Assembly (NCBI GenBank): GCA_016932715.1
Contig: JAFGCG010000171.1
Span: 1 to 32,210 of the forward strand
Direction of reading: 5' to 3'
Length of the DNA stretch: 32,210 nt
Origin: Anaerolineales bacterium
Lineage (GTDB): Bacteria; Chloroflexota; Anaerolineae; Anaerolineales; Villigracilaceae
Part shown: positions 25,341-32,210 of the stretch, piece after piece
Position numbering within the stretch: the stretch's first letter is position 1
Layout of the letters: the number at the start of each line of letters is the position of its first letter
Notes under the pieces: model-generated
Database searches by the model: none
Seen by the model: the letters and a program-made list of their open reading frames with translations, nothing else
Told to the model about the DNA's origin: nothing
Program-made: the position numbers and the translations under genes

Positions 25341-25368
25341 AAAAGCCGCGCAGTGCTGCGCGGCTTTT
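25341..25368. terminator. Bidirectional terminator between deaminase and pspC genes
   Basis: AAAAGCCGCGCAG faces CTGCGCGGCTTTT with a 2-base spacer. It sits between convergent genes and has A and T flanks suitable for both strands. Confidence 0.9.
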
Positions 25369-25387
25369 GTCTGTTCAGGGCCGGGCT

Positions 25388-25585
25388 TTATTCGCCCGGG
25401 ATCATGATCCACAGCAGGATATAGATGAGCACCCCGGGCACGCCGTCGGGGATCAGGGCGATGATCATCGCCAGGCGGAACCAGAAGGCGCTGATCCCAA
25501 AGAACTCAGCCAGTCCGCCGCAGACACCCGCCAGCATACGATTCCTGCGTGAACGACGCAAAACTCGTCCTTGATTTGTAGTCAT
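25388..25585 (-). CDS. PspC-domain small membrane protein
   Basis: A 65-residue protein made of one PspC domain: RLLRRSRRNR-like basic start, then MLAGVCGGLAEFFGI, a WFRLAMIIALIP segment and a hydrophobic C-terminal helix (GVLIYILLWIMIPGE). PspC proteins sit in the inner membrane and sense envelope stress together with PspA/PspB in proteobacteria; such single-domain forms are common elsewhere and their role is less clear. The ATG at 25585 has GAGGAG seven bases upstream. It is alone here, between the deaminase and the hydrolase genes. Confidence 0.88.
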   Translation of the reverse strand: MTTNQGRVLRRSRRNRMLAGVCGGLAEFFGISAFWFRLAMIIALIPDGVPGVLIYILLWIMIPGE

Positions 25586-25683
25586 TGTACATCTCCTCTT
25601 TCTTCTTTCATCTTTCATCTTTCCTTATTGTTAATTCTCGATTCTATGTACGCAGGAGATTTGGAAAAGTCGCAGTGACCGAT

Positions 25684-26670
25684 CTATGCCGTACGGACGT
25701 ACTGCTCGAACCATGCCAGCGTTCGCCTCCAGGCATCCCGGGCGGCTTCGGTGTTGTAACGCGAGCTGGTGTCGTTGTGAAAGGCATGATCGGCGTCCGG
25801 GTAAATGACCTGTTCGTAGATCTTGTTATTCTCCAGCATCGCGCGCTCCACATCCGGGATCGTGGAATTGATGCGAGTATCCCGCTCGCCATAGATTGCC
25901 AGCACCGCGGCGCGGATGTTTGGGATGTCGCTCTCCAGCGGCGGCGGACCATAGAATGGAACAGCTGCCAGCAGTTCCGGCATTTGTGTCGCCACAGCCC
26001 AGGTCACCCCACCGCCAAAGCAGAAGCCGGTCATACCCACCCGGTCCGCATCCGCAAACGATTGGCTCTGAAGGTAATGCCAGCCGCTTTTGAAATCCTC
26101 CACGAATTGATTCGGGTCGATATTCCCCAGCACACCAGGCACATTGCTTTCGCCAACGCTGGCGCTGCCGCCTTCCCGTGAAAGCAGGTCCACGGCAAGA
26201 CCGACATAGCCGGCTTTTGCAACCCGCCGCGTCACATCCTGGATGTGAGGCGTCAGCCCGCGATTCTCGTGGCAGACCAGAATGACAGGCGCGACGCTTT
26301 CATCGGCGGGCCGCGCCAGATAACCGATCAGGTTCGTATCCGCGGCAGGGATCTGTACCTCGCTCGCGTTGACCGCGGGATCATCAGGCATCACGGTCCC
26401 ATAGGCGGCGGGAGGCTCGGTCGCAGCGGATTCGGCTGTCGGGGAGGCGGAAGCGGGAGGTTCCCTGGCTGGGGCATCCGTTGGGGAGGCTCCGCCGCCT
26501 GTCTCAGGGATTTCGGAAGGCGGCGCGGCGCAGGCTGCCAGGATGGAATTGGCGGCGAGCAGGCTGCCGGTCACGGACGCAATCATCTTCAGTGCCTCGC
26601 GGCGTGACAACCTTCCCTCTGTATAATCTTCGGCGAATTCTTCGGCGAGATAACGCTGGAAAATGTTCAT
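25684..26670 (-). CDS. Exported dienelactone hydrolase family protein
   Basis: An alpha/beta hydrolase of 328 residues. The catalytic residues are visible: Cys217 in GFCFGGG, Asp in YGERDTRI and His in DADHAFHND, the Cys-Asp-His set of dienelactone hydrolases. Before it lie a twin-arginine-like SRREALK followed by a hydrophobic run and a lipobox-like LAAC, then a Pro/Ala/Ser/Thr linker to about residue 100, so the protein is probably exported by Tat and lipid-anchored. GAGGAG six bases upstream fixes the ATG at 26670. The substrate is unknown; many members are general esterases. It lies 124 bases after the SufR-like gene on the same strand. Confidence 0.85.
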   Translation of the reverse strand: MNIFQRYLAEEFAEDYTEGRLSRREALKMIASVTGSLLAANSILAACAAPPSEIPETGGGASPTDAPAREPPASASPTAESAATEPPAAYGTVMPDDPAVNASEVQIPAADTNLIGYLARPADESVAPVILVCHENRGLTPHIQDVTRRVAKAGYVGLAVDLLSREGGSASVGESNVPGVLGNIDPNQFVEDFKSGWHYLQSQSFADADRVGMTGFCFGGGVTWAVATQMPELLAAVPFYGPPPLESDIPNIRAAVLAIYGERDTRINSTIPDVERAMLENNKIYEQVIYPDADHAFHNDTSSRYNTEAARDAWRRTLAWFEQYVRTA

Positions 26671-26794
26671 ATCAGTCTCCTCTAAAGTAGTGAACACGGA
26701 CCATTCCATTCACTTCCCCCGCCGAGAAACAACGGCCTGCATGCAGCCGGTGATTTGGATTATGACAAGCCGGACCCTGCGAATCTTCCCTGCA

Positions 26795-27406
26795 TTAGCG
26801 GACTGGTGCGGCTGTGCCCGGAGCGGATCTCCCCATCACAAACACACACACCGAACTCCCTTCTTTTCCTGCCCTGAAAACCTGCGCGGCTGGCTGCCCC
26901 ATGCATTCCCTGAGCAGCGCCGCATCCATCTGACATAGTTCCGGGTGCTTCTCGATGAGCGCCGCGTAGGGACAATGACCAAAGATGAGACGCGGTCCTT
27001 CCGCACCGGCCTCCCAGCGGGCGTGATAATTCATTTGATTGAGTTTTTCGACGGTGAGGTTCAGCCGTTTTGCAAGCGGTTGACTCGCAAAATTGGACTC
27101 GCCCACAAGACGTCTCGCCAGCGCCTCCATCCGGACCCCGGAGCCTGCTTCCGTCAGAAGCGCTTCGCTCAACGCCGACAGGTTATTCCCGAGTGCGGCG
27201 CGCGGCAGCGAATAGATTTTCTCGGGCCTGCCCCGCCCCTCCCGCCTGCGCATGCTTGTCATCTCCAGGCGGCCATCCGAGACCAGCACCCGGAGGTGGT
27301 GGCGCACCGTCGCCGCCGACATCTTCAGGCTGCGCGCGATCTCGTGCACCGAGGCTGTCTGCGTTTTCGTCAAATAAGTCAGGACTTTTTGGCGGGCAGT
27401 TGTCAT
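26795..27406 (-). CDS. SufR-like Fe-S transcription regulator (COG2345 type)
   Basis: A 203-residue winged-helix regulator. The N-terminal DNA-binding region (VHEIARSLKMSAATVRHHLRVLVSDGRLE) is ArsR/DeoR-like, with RRREGRGRPEKIY after it. The C-terminal half carries Cys145 and Cys158 in HCPYAALIEKHPELC, Cys168 and Cys187. The Cys145-Cys158-Cys187 spacing (13, 29) nearly equals that of cyanobacterial SufR Cys164-Cys177-Cys205 (13, 28), which bind a 4Fe-4S cluster. It is divergent from iscX-nuoB-nuoCD-nuoI-mrp rather than from suf genes. The ATG at 27406 is used because a promoter -10 covers the longer GTG start at 27430. The cluster and its target genes are inferred. Confidence 0.8.
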   Translation of the reverse strand: MTTARQKVLTYLTKTQTASVHEIARSLKMSAATVRHHLRVLVSDGRLEMTSMRRREGRGRPEKIYSLPRAALGNNLSALSEALLTEAGSGVRMEALARRLVGESNFASQPLAKRLNLTVEKLNQMNYHARWEAGAEGPRLIFGHCPYAALIEKHPELCQMDAALLRECMGQPAAQVFRAGKEGSSVCVFVMGRSAPGTAAPVR

Positions 27407-27419
27407 AGTATTTGGAGTG

Positions 27420-27447
27420 ATTATACTCACTTTCTTAATTTTGTCTA
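27420..27447 (-). promoter_or_regulatory. Promoter of the SufR-like gene
   Basis: On the minus strand TAGACA (27447-27442), 16 bases, then TATAAT (27425-27420). Transcription would start near 27413, only about six bases before the ATG at 27406, so the mRNA is nearly leaderless. Confidence 0.7.
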
Positions 27448-27467
27448 AATATTTTTATATAATTCAA

Positions 27468-27495
27468 TTGACTTTGAGTGTTACGAGGGTATAAT
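27468..27495 (+). promoter_or_regulatory. Sigma-70-type promoter of the iscX-nuo-mrp operon
   Basis: TTGACT (27468-27473), 16 bases, TATAAT (27490-27495). It is the strongest promoter match in the window, about 66 bases before iscX. It lies back to back with the SufR-like promoter, so one regulator could cover both. Confidence 0.8.
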
Positions 27496-27561
27496 CAAAT
27501 TTGTGACAGATAGCACCAGAATTGATCGAAATTGCTCTGGTGAACGCAATTTGGAAACAAA

Positions 27562-27771
27562 ATGACCCTGAACTGGGAAAGCACCTACGCCATTGCTTTA
27601 GAGTTACGCAGGCAACACCCCGAAGTAAATCTCGCTTATGTGACACTCGGTCAGATTTATAAATGGACGCTGCAGTTATCGGAATTTGAGGATGATCCGT
27701 CGCTCGCGAACGACGATATCCTGTACGCAATCTATCAAGACTGGTTCGAGGAGTACATCCATGGACAATGA
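27562..27771 (+). CDS. iscX: IscX-like Fe-S assembly protein
   Basis: A 69-residue acidic protein that fits the IscX family: [18 protein letters not shown] at the start, a YKWTLQL segment, the conserved [13 protein letters not shown] and a final [10 protein letters not shown]. IscX binds the cysteine desulfurase IscS and iron and tunes Fe-S cluster synthesis in proteobacteria. Here it opens the nuo operon: its stop overlaps the nuoB start by 11 bases, which suggests translational coupling. No iscS or iscU is nearby. The ribosome site is weak (GGAAAC). Assignment rests on the motif pattern in a short protein. Confidence 0.8.
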   Translation: MTLNWESTYAIALELRRQHPEVNLAYVTLGQIYKWTLQLSEFEDDPSLANDDILYAIYQDWFEEYIHGQ

Positions 27772-28399
27772 AAGACTTAGTTTGCCCCAATACGACATTC
27801 CGGAAGATATCCAGAATGCCGTAACCATCACGACGCTCGACCGCCTCTACAATTGGGGGCGGCGTTCCTCGGTCTGGCCGCTCATGTTCGGTCTGGCATG
27901 CTGTGCCATCGAAATGATCGCCGCGCAAGCCTCCCGTTATGACATGGCTCGCTTTGGCATGGAGGTCATGCGCCCCACCCCGCGCCAGGCGGATATGATG
28001 CTGGTCTCCGGCACGGTCACGAAGAAGATGCTGCCCGCCATTGTGCGCCTGTACAACCAGATGCCCGAGCCAAAGTATGTTGTGGCGATGGGTGCCTGCG
28101 CATCGGGCGGGGGACCCTTCAAGGAGGGCTACAACGTTGTGGCAGGCATCGACAAGTTCCTGCCTGTGGATGTGTACATCCCCGGCTGCCCTCCCACTCC
28201 TCAGGCGTTGATCGCGGGCATGATCAAGCTTCAGGAAAAGATCGACAAGGAATCCATCAAGAAGGTCCGCTGGTATCGCAAGGGACCGGATACCGTTGAG
28301 GTCCCGATCCCTATCCTCGGTCCGGACCTGATCGACCCGCGCCGCAATCAGGAAATCAAAGCCGCTGCTGCGCAAAAGGCAACGAAGGAGAGTGCATAA
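27761..28399 (+). CDS. nuoB: NADH-quinone oxidoreductase subunit B
   Basis: The subunit of complex I that holds cluster N2, the last electron carrier before quinone. Protein of 212 residues. The N2 ligands are all present: Cys47-Cys48 in [10 protein letters not shown], Cys113 in GACASGGG and Cys143 in IPGCPPTPQ. The ATG at 27761 has GAGGAG seven bases upstream and overlaps the end of iscX. The longer frame upstream is a shadow of iscX. The last 30 residues are a charged Lys/Ala-rich tail beyond the usual domain. It overlaps nuoCD by one base (TAATG). Confidence 0.96.
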   Translation: MDNERLSLPQYDIPEDIQNAVTITTLDRLYNWGRRSSVWPLMFGLACCAIEMIAAQASRYDMARFGMEVMRPTPRQADMMLVSGTVTKKMLPAIVRLYNQMPEPKYVVAMGACASGGGPFKEGYNVVAGIDKFLPVDVYIPGCPPTPQALIAGMIKLQEKIDKESIKKVRWYRKGPDTVEVPIPILGPDLIDPRRNQEIKAAAAQKATKESA

Positions 28400-30141
28400 T
28401 GGCAGCTCCCGTTTCCACCCAGACCGTTGACCTGGCTGCCCGTTTCCCCGGCGCTGTCACCGCTGAGGCGCGTCCGGGTTATGCCGGCTTCATCGTCGAA
28501 AAAGATAAGCTGGTGGAAGTCGCTACCGCCATCCGCGATGAATTTGGCTTCGACCTGCTCACCACCGTCACCGCCGTGGACTACCTCCCCGAGGACAAAA
28601 TGGAAGTGGTCTATCATGCCTACAAAACCACCGGCGGACCCGGGCTGGTCTTCCGCGTCCAGGTGCCGCGCGCCGACCCGATCGAGGTCCCGTCCCTGAT
28701 CGATGTCTGGCCGGGCGTCGACCTGCAGGAGCGCGAAGCCTGGGATCTGATGGGCATCAGGTTCAGCGGCCACCCCGACCTGCGCCGCATCCTGATGTGG
28801 GAAGGCTATGAAGGTCACCCCCTCCGCAAGGACTGGCAGGAACCTTTCTACGAAGAGGATGTCAAGCCATTCAAGAGCCGCTGGCCCGAGGGCAAGCACG
28901 TCATGGCGGAGGAAAAGAATCCGTTCAGGGATAACGTGAAGTTCCTCGAGAATTTCGATCCCGAAAAATGGATTCCCGAAAATGAAGAGATGCTCTACAG
29001 TTCGCTCAAGCGCTACACCGTGCAGAGCGAAGATGGCATGAGCACCGACCGCATCGTCATCAACATGGGACCGCAGCATCCGTCCACGCACGGTGTGTTC
29101 CGCGCCGCTCTCACGCTCGAAGGCGAAACCATCGTCGGGCTCAAACCGGTCGTTGGATACCTGCATCGCAACCACGAGAAGATCGGGGAACGCAATACAT
29201 TCATCCAGAACATGCCTTATACCGACCGCCTCGACTATTTCAACTCGATGAGCAATAACCTGGGTTATGCAATCGCCGTTGAAAAACTGATGAAGATCCC
29301 GGTGGCAGAACGCGCTGAATACATCCGCGTCATCATGGTGGAACTCAGTCGTATCCAGAACCACTTTATATTCATTGGCATGCTGCTCAACGATCTGGGC
29401 GCCATGTACACACCCGCGCTGTATGCCTTCGAGGAACGCGAATTAATTCTCGACATCTTCGAAGCTGTGGCAGGCTCACGCATGATGTGTAACTACCTGC
29501 GTTTCGGCGGTGTTGTCCGGGATGTGCCGGAAGATGTGATGCAGAAGATCAAGGGTCTGGTCTTCGAACGCTTACCCGCCAAGACCGATGAAATGGATCG
29601 CCTGCTCAGCGAGAACGAAGTGCTGGTTGCCCGTTTGAAAGGCGTCCACGTGATCGACGGTGAGACCGCCATCAAATATTCCGTAACGGGCCCCGTCTTG
29701 CGTGCCGCGGGCGTGCCCTATGACATCCGCCGCGCCGATCCGTACAGTATCTACGACCGCTTCGAGTTCGATGTGGCGATGCGCCCGAACGGCGACCTCT
29801 TTGACAACTACATCATCCGCCTGGACGAGATCCGCCAGTCCCTGCGGATCTTGCAGCAGGCCGTCAAGCAGATCCCCGATGGACCGATCAACTCCCAGAA
29901 ACCGCAGTACCAGGTCCGGGTCCCGGCTGGCGAAGCGTACGGTCGCATCGAATCGCCCAAAGGCGAGCTGGGGTACTATGTCGTCTCGAACGGAAAGCCA
30001 AATCCGTGGCGTTACCACGTCCGCGCTCCATCGTTCGTCAATATTACCTGCCTGGAGCAGATGTGCATCGGCACCAAGATCGCCGACTTCGTCGCGCTGC
30101 TCGGCGTGCTCGACATCGTGATGGGCGAACTGGATAGATAA
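28399..30141 (+). CDS. nuoCD: Fused NADH-quinone oxidoreductase subunit C/D
   Basis: A 580-residue fusion of the 30-kDa (NuoC) and 49-kDa (NuoD) complex I subunits, which build the quinone-binding end of the peripheral arm. NuoC occupies about 1-180 with its signature [25 protein letters not shown]...GHPLRKDW. NuoD starts about 212 with [18 protein letters not shown], followed by [11 protein letters not shown] and the end [13 protein letters not shown]. The hydrogenase metal-site cysteines (RxCGxC, DPCxxC) are absent, so this is complex I, not a [NiFe] hydrogenase. AAGGAG nine bases before the ATG; the start overlaps the nuoB stop. nuoA, nuoH and the membrane arm genes are not in the window. 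Confidence 0.95.
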   Translation: MAAPVSTQTVDLAARFPGAVTAEARPGYAGFIVEKDKLVEVATAIRDEFGFDLLTTVTAVDYLPEDKMEVVYHAYKTTGGPGLVFRVQVPRADPIEVPSLIDVWPGVDLQEREAWDLMGIRFSGHPDLRRILMWEGYEGHPLRKDWQEPFYEEDVKPFKSRWPEGKHVMAEEKNPFRDNVKFLENFDPEKWIPENEEMLYSSLKRYTVQSEDGMSTDRIVINMGPQHPSTHGVFRAALTLEGETIVGLKPVVGYLHRNHEKIGERNTFIQNMPYTDRLDYFNSMSNNLGYAIAVEKLMKIPVAERAEYIRVIMVELSRIQNHFIFIGMLLNDLGAMYTPALYAFEERELILDIFEAVAGSRMMCNYLRFGGVVRDVPEDVMQKIKGLVFERLPAKTDEMDRLLSENEVLVARLKGVHVIDGETAIKYSVTGPVLRAAGVPYDIRRADPYSIYDRFEFDVAMRPNGDLFDNYIIRLDEIRQSLRILQQAVKQIPDGPINSQKPQYQVRVPAGEAYGRIESPKGELGYYVVSNGKPNPWRYHVRAPSFVNITCLEQMCIGTKIADFVALLGVLDIVMGELDR

Positions 30142-30151
30142 GTGTCAAGTG

Positions 30152-30199
30152 TTCAGGTGTCAGGCGTCAAGTAAGCGAACCTGAAACCTTACACCTGAA
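30152..30199. repeat. Word-repetitive hairpin before nuoI
   Basis: TTCAGGTGT (30152-30160) pairs exactly with ACACCTGAA (30191-30199), with the words GTGTCAAG, GTGTCAGG and GCGTCAAG repeated in the left arm. The right arm ends next to the nuoI ribosome site, so folding could affect translation of nuoI. Confidence 0.7.
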
Positions 30200-30215
30200 A
30201 CAGGAGAACCTACTT

Positions 30216-30866
30216 ATGTACGGAAAAGGTATTCTTAAAGGACTAAGTGTTACAGCTAAACGGTTCTGGAACACATACTGGGACGATGCGGTCTGGTTCT
30301 GGCGGCGCATTACAAAAGGCGAAAAACGATACTTCTCGGAAGAAGGCGTAAAGCATCGCTCGAGCAAAAATGCCCGCGGCATCTTCACGGTGCAATACCC
30401 TGAAGAGCAGTTGATCATCCCCGAAGAGTTCCGCTATGTGCCGTTTCTTGTGTACGATGAAGGCGCAGAAGGCAAGCAGGAAATTCGCTGCACTTCCTGT
30501 GGTATCTGTGCAAAGGTCTGCCCGCCGCAATGCATCTGGATCGTCCGCTCCAATGACCCGAACACCGGACGCCCGATCCCCGCACCAACCGAGTTCTACA
30601 TCGACGCGGACATTTGCATGAACTGTGGATTCTGCGCGGAATATTGTCCGTTTGACGCGATCATCATGGATCACGATTTCGATATCGCTTCCTATGAGCG
30701 CAATATCTACAATCTGGAAACACTGCTCAAACCCGCCTCTTACTACAAGAGCATCCGCCCGACAAACTATGCGACCGCCGAGGCGGAACGCAAGGCCAAG
30801 GAAGCCGCCAAGGCAGCCAAAGCCGCGGGCGCGGCCGCACCATCGGCACCGGCAGCAACCCCGTAA
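30216..30866 (+). CDS. nuoI: NADH-quinone oxidoreductase subunit I (two 4Fe-4S)
   Basis: The ferredoxin-like subunit that carries clusters N6a and N6b toward N2. Protein of 216 residues. Two complete binding motifs: Cys92-95-98-102 (CTSCGICAKVCPP) and Cys134-137-140-144 (CMNCGFCAEYCPF). The N-terminus is amphipathic, with many Trp and Lys (AKRFWNTYWDDAVWFWRR), as expected for membrane contact. The last 30 residues form an Ala/Lys then Ala/Pro tail like that of nuoB. AGGAG precedes the ATG. It is separated from nuoCD by a hairpin but from no terminator, so it belongs to the same operon. Confidence 0.95.
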   Translation: MYGKGILKGLSVTAKRFWNTYWDDAVWFWRRITKGEKRYFSEEGVKHRSSKNARGIFTVQYPEEQLIIPEEFRYVPFLVYDEGAEGKQEIRCTSCGICAKVCPPQCIWIVRSNDPNTGRPIPAPTEFYIDADICMNCGFCAEYCPFDAIIMDHDFDIASYERNIYNLETLLKPASYYKSIRPTNYATAEAERKAKEAAKAAKAAGAAAPSAPAATP

Positions 30867-30871
30867 TCAAT

Positions 30872-30945
30872 TAAACACGAAGGACACTAAGAACACAAAG
30901 GATCCATCCTTAAGCCCTTAGAGCCCTTCGTGTCCCTAGTGTTTA
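30872..30945. repeat. Word-repetitive hairpin between nuoI and mrp
   Basis: TAAACAC (30872-30878) pairs with GTGTTTA (30939-30945), and CGAAGGACACTAAG-type words on the left face CCCTTCGTGTCCCTAG-type words on the right with gaps. It is the same style of element as those at 8843, 14494 and 30152 but with a different word. Confidence 0.65.
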
Positions 30946-30960
30946 GACTGGCAAAAACTA

Positions 30961-32040
30961 ATGACAAATACAGTAACAAAAGAAGCAGTCCTGGCTGCCT
31001 TGAGCAAAGTCCAGGAACCCGAATTACACAAGGATCTTGTCACCCTCAACATGATCCGCGCCCTGGATATCAAGGACAATGTTGTCTCTTTCACGATCAT
31101 GCTGACAACACCTGCCTGCCCGCTGAAAACACAGATCGAAAAGGAAGCCCGGCAGGCTGTCATGGGCGTCGAGGGCGTCAAGTCGGTTTCGATTAAATTC
31201 GACTCCGATGTGCCCAATGATGGTCGCATGCGCGGGCTGCTCAGCATGCCGATCCGCAATGCGATCGCGGTCGGATCCGGCAAAGGCGGGGTCGGCAAGT
31301 CCACCATCGCTGTGAACATTGCCATCGCGCTCGCTCAAAGCGGTGCGCGCGTAGGTCTCATGGATGCCGACATTTACGGTCCCAACATTCCCACGATGCT
31401 CGGCGTGGATAGGCTTCCTCCCCCGCAGGGACAGCGGCTCATCCCCGCGCAGGCATACGGGATCAAGATGATGTCGATGGGTCTGCTCGTCAAGCCCGGG
31501 CAGCCGCTCATCTGGCGCGGACCGATGCTCAACTCCGCCATCCGTCAGTTTTTGGGCGATGTGGAATGGGGTGAGCTCGATTACCTGATCGTGGACCTGC
31601 CCCCCGGCACGGGCGACGCCTCCCTGTCGCTGGCGCAGGCACTCCCCCTCAGCGGCGCGGTGATCGTCACCCTCCCGCAGCTGGTCTCCCTCGAGGATGC
31701 CAGCCGGGGCCTCAACATGTTCCGCACCCTGGAAGTCCCGATCCTCGGCATCGTGGAGAACATGTCTTATCTCGACCTGCCCGACGGCACCCGCATGGAC
31801 ATCTTCGGCTCCGGAGGCGGCGAGCAGCTCGCGCAAGCCACGGGAGCCAACTTCCTCGGCAAAGTTCCCATCGACCAGGACGTGCGCATCGGCGGCGACA
31901 GCGGCAAACCAATTCTGGTATCCCATCCTGATTCGCCCGTGGCAAATGCCCTGCGCGAAATCGCCCAAAAAGTTGCAGCGCAAGTCAGTGTCGCGGCATT
32001 GAGTGCGAAGAACGAACTGCCGATCAATATTGTGGAATAG
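30961..32040 (+). CDS. Mrp/NBP35-family P-loop ATPase lacking the CxxC
   Basis: Mrp proteins (ApbC, Ind1/NUBPL) carry and deliver Fe-S clusters; mitochondrial Ind1 serves complex I. This 359-residue protein has an N-terminal MIP18/DUF59 domain (1-85, with TPACPL) and a deviant Walker A GSGKGGVGKST at about 105-115, then DADIYGPNIP, WRGPML and DLPPGTGD. At the site where Mrp normally reads ENMSY..CPHCG, this protein reads ENMSYLDLPDGTRMDIFG, so the two cluster-bridging cysteines are missing. It is the last gene of the nuo operon. No ribosome site is obvious before the ATG, which follows a hairpin. A role as complex I maturation factor is inferred from context. Confidence 0.9.
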   Translation: MTNTVTKEAVLAALSKVQEPELHKDLVTLNMIRALDIKDNVVSFTIMLTTPACPLKTQIEKEARQAVMGVEGVKSVSIKFDSDVPNDGRMRGLLSMPIRNAIAVGSGKGGVGKSTIAVNIAIALAQSGARVGLMDADIYGPNIPTMLGVDRLPPPQGQRLIPAQAYGIKMMSMGLLVKPGQPLIWRGPMLNSAIRQFLGDVEWGELDYLIVDLPPGTGDASLSLAQALPLSGAVIVTLPQLVSLEDASRGLNMFRTLEVPILGIVENMSYLDLPDGTRMDIFGSGGGEQLAQATGANFLGKVPIDQDVRIGGDSGKPILVSHPDSPVANALREIAQKVAAQVSVAALSAKNELPINIVE

Positions 32041-32070
32041 AGCGAAGTGAATAGAGAGTAGAGAACAGTG

Positions 32071-32102
32071 AAGACCTGACAGCTAAGCTGTCAGGTCTTT
32101 TT
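32071..32102 (+). terminator. Intrinsic terminator of the iscX-nuo-mrp operon
   Basis: AAGACCTGACAGCT (32071-32084) pairs with AGCTGTCAGGTCTT (32086-32099), followed by a T-run. Confidence 0.92.
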
Positions 32103-32210
32103 GTTTAAAAGGTATAATCATTTACTAACCACCTGACAGTTTCAAAACGGGACGCAGAAAAACGCTGAAAGCGCTGAGAAAAGGACTTAAAGATCGAGAA
32201 GCAGTCCCAA
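32103..32210 (+). promoter_or_regulatory. -10 box for a gene beyond the window
   Basis: TATAAT at 32113-32118 is a good -10 without a clear -35. The remaining bases contain CTGACAG again and short repeated words (ACGCTGAAAGCGCTGAG) like those in the hairpin elements. No gene starts before the window ends. Confidence 0.4.

Noticed and set aside
28348..29364. Open frame of 338 codons on the minus strand within nuoCD
   Set aside because: Antisense shadow with no family pattern. nuoC and nuoD signatures occupy the plus strand throughout.
28399..30141. Group 4 [NiFe] hydrogenase large subunit
   Set aside because: The RxCGxC and DPCxxC metal ligands are missing. The C-terminus reads [10 protein letters not shown] as in NuoD, and a NuoC domain is fused in front.

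Overview
The window looks like a chromosomal segment of a bacterium of the phylum Chloroflexota, probably an Anaerolineae relative. This placement is inferred from gene style: secreted proteins with Thr/Pro linkers, TadE/TadG-like surface proteins, an archease-RtcB pair, fused nuoCD and a eukaryotic-type citrate synthase. No rRNA or other direct marker is present. I see no tRNA, insertion sequence, phage gene or CRISPR array. Starts are mixed: many genes have a clear GGAGG-type ribosome site, while archease, the prepilin peptidase and the SufR-like regulator start only a few bases after a -10 box and are probably leaderless.

Layout. 1-3.3 kb: the end of an ABC exporter ATPase and an oligopeptidase B. 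3.3-6.8 kb, minus strand: an mdh-gltA operon and trxB. 6.9-10.2 kb: archease and rtcB (RNA repair) facing murA, whose catalytic Cys is replaced by Asp117. 10.3-13.9 kb: a prepilin peptidase, a TadE-like protein that ends in a family 3 carbohydrate-binding module, and a short TadE-like protein. 13.9-16.5 kb: glmS, preceded by a long leader that reads as a glmS self-cleaving ribozyme with a hugely expanded, word-repetitive P1 arm. 16.6-24.5 kb: two TadG-like proteins with beta-solenoid-like passengers, the stub of a third, a 1199-residue secreted beta-helix protein with a Trp-rich tail, and a lipoprotein. 24.9-26.7 kb: dCMP deaminase, PspC and a secreted dienelactone-hydrolase-like protein. 26.8-32.1 kb: a SufR-like Fe-S regulator divergent from iscX-nuoB-nuoCD-nuoI-mrp, which joins the quinone-side module of complex I to two Fe-S handling proteins.

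Working together: 10.3-24.5 kb looks like a cell-surface locus (Tad-type pseudopilins, adhesin-like solenoid, carbohydrate binding) split by glmS, which supplies amino sugar. 26.8-32.1 kb looks like a respiratory complex I assembly cassette under Fe-S or redox control.

The most unusual features are the glmS ribozyme variant, the TadE-CBM3 fusion, the iscX/nuo/mrp cassette with its SufR-like neighbour, and a family of intergenic hairpins whose arms are built from short repeated words that differ from place to place. One of these hairpins forms the P1 arm of the ribozyme.
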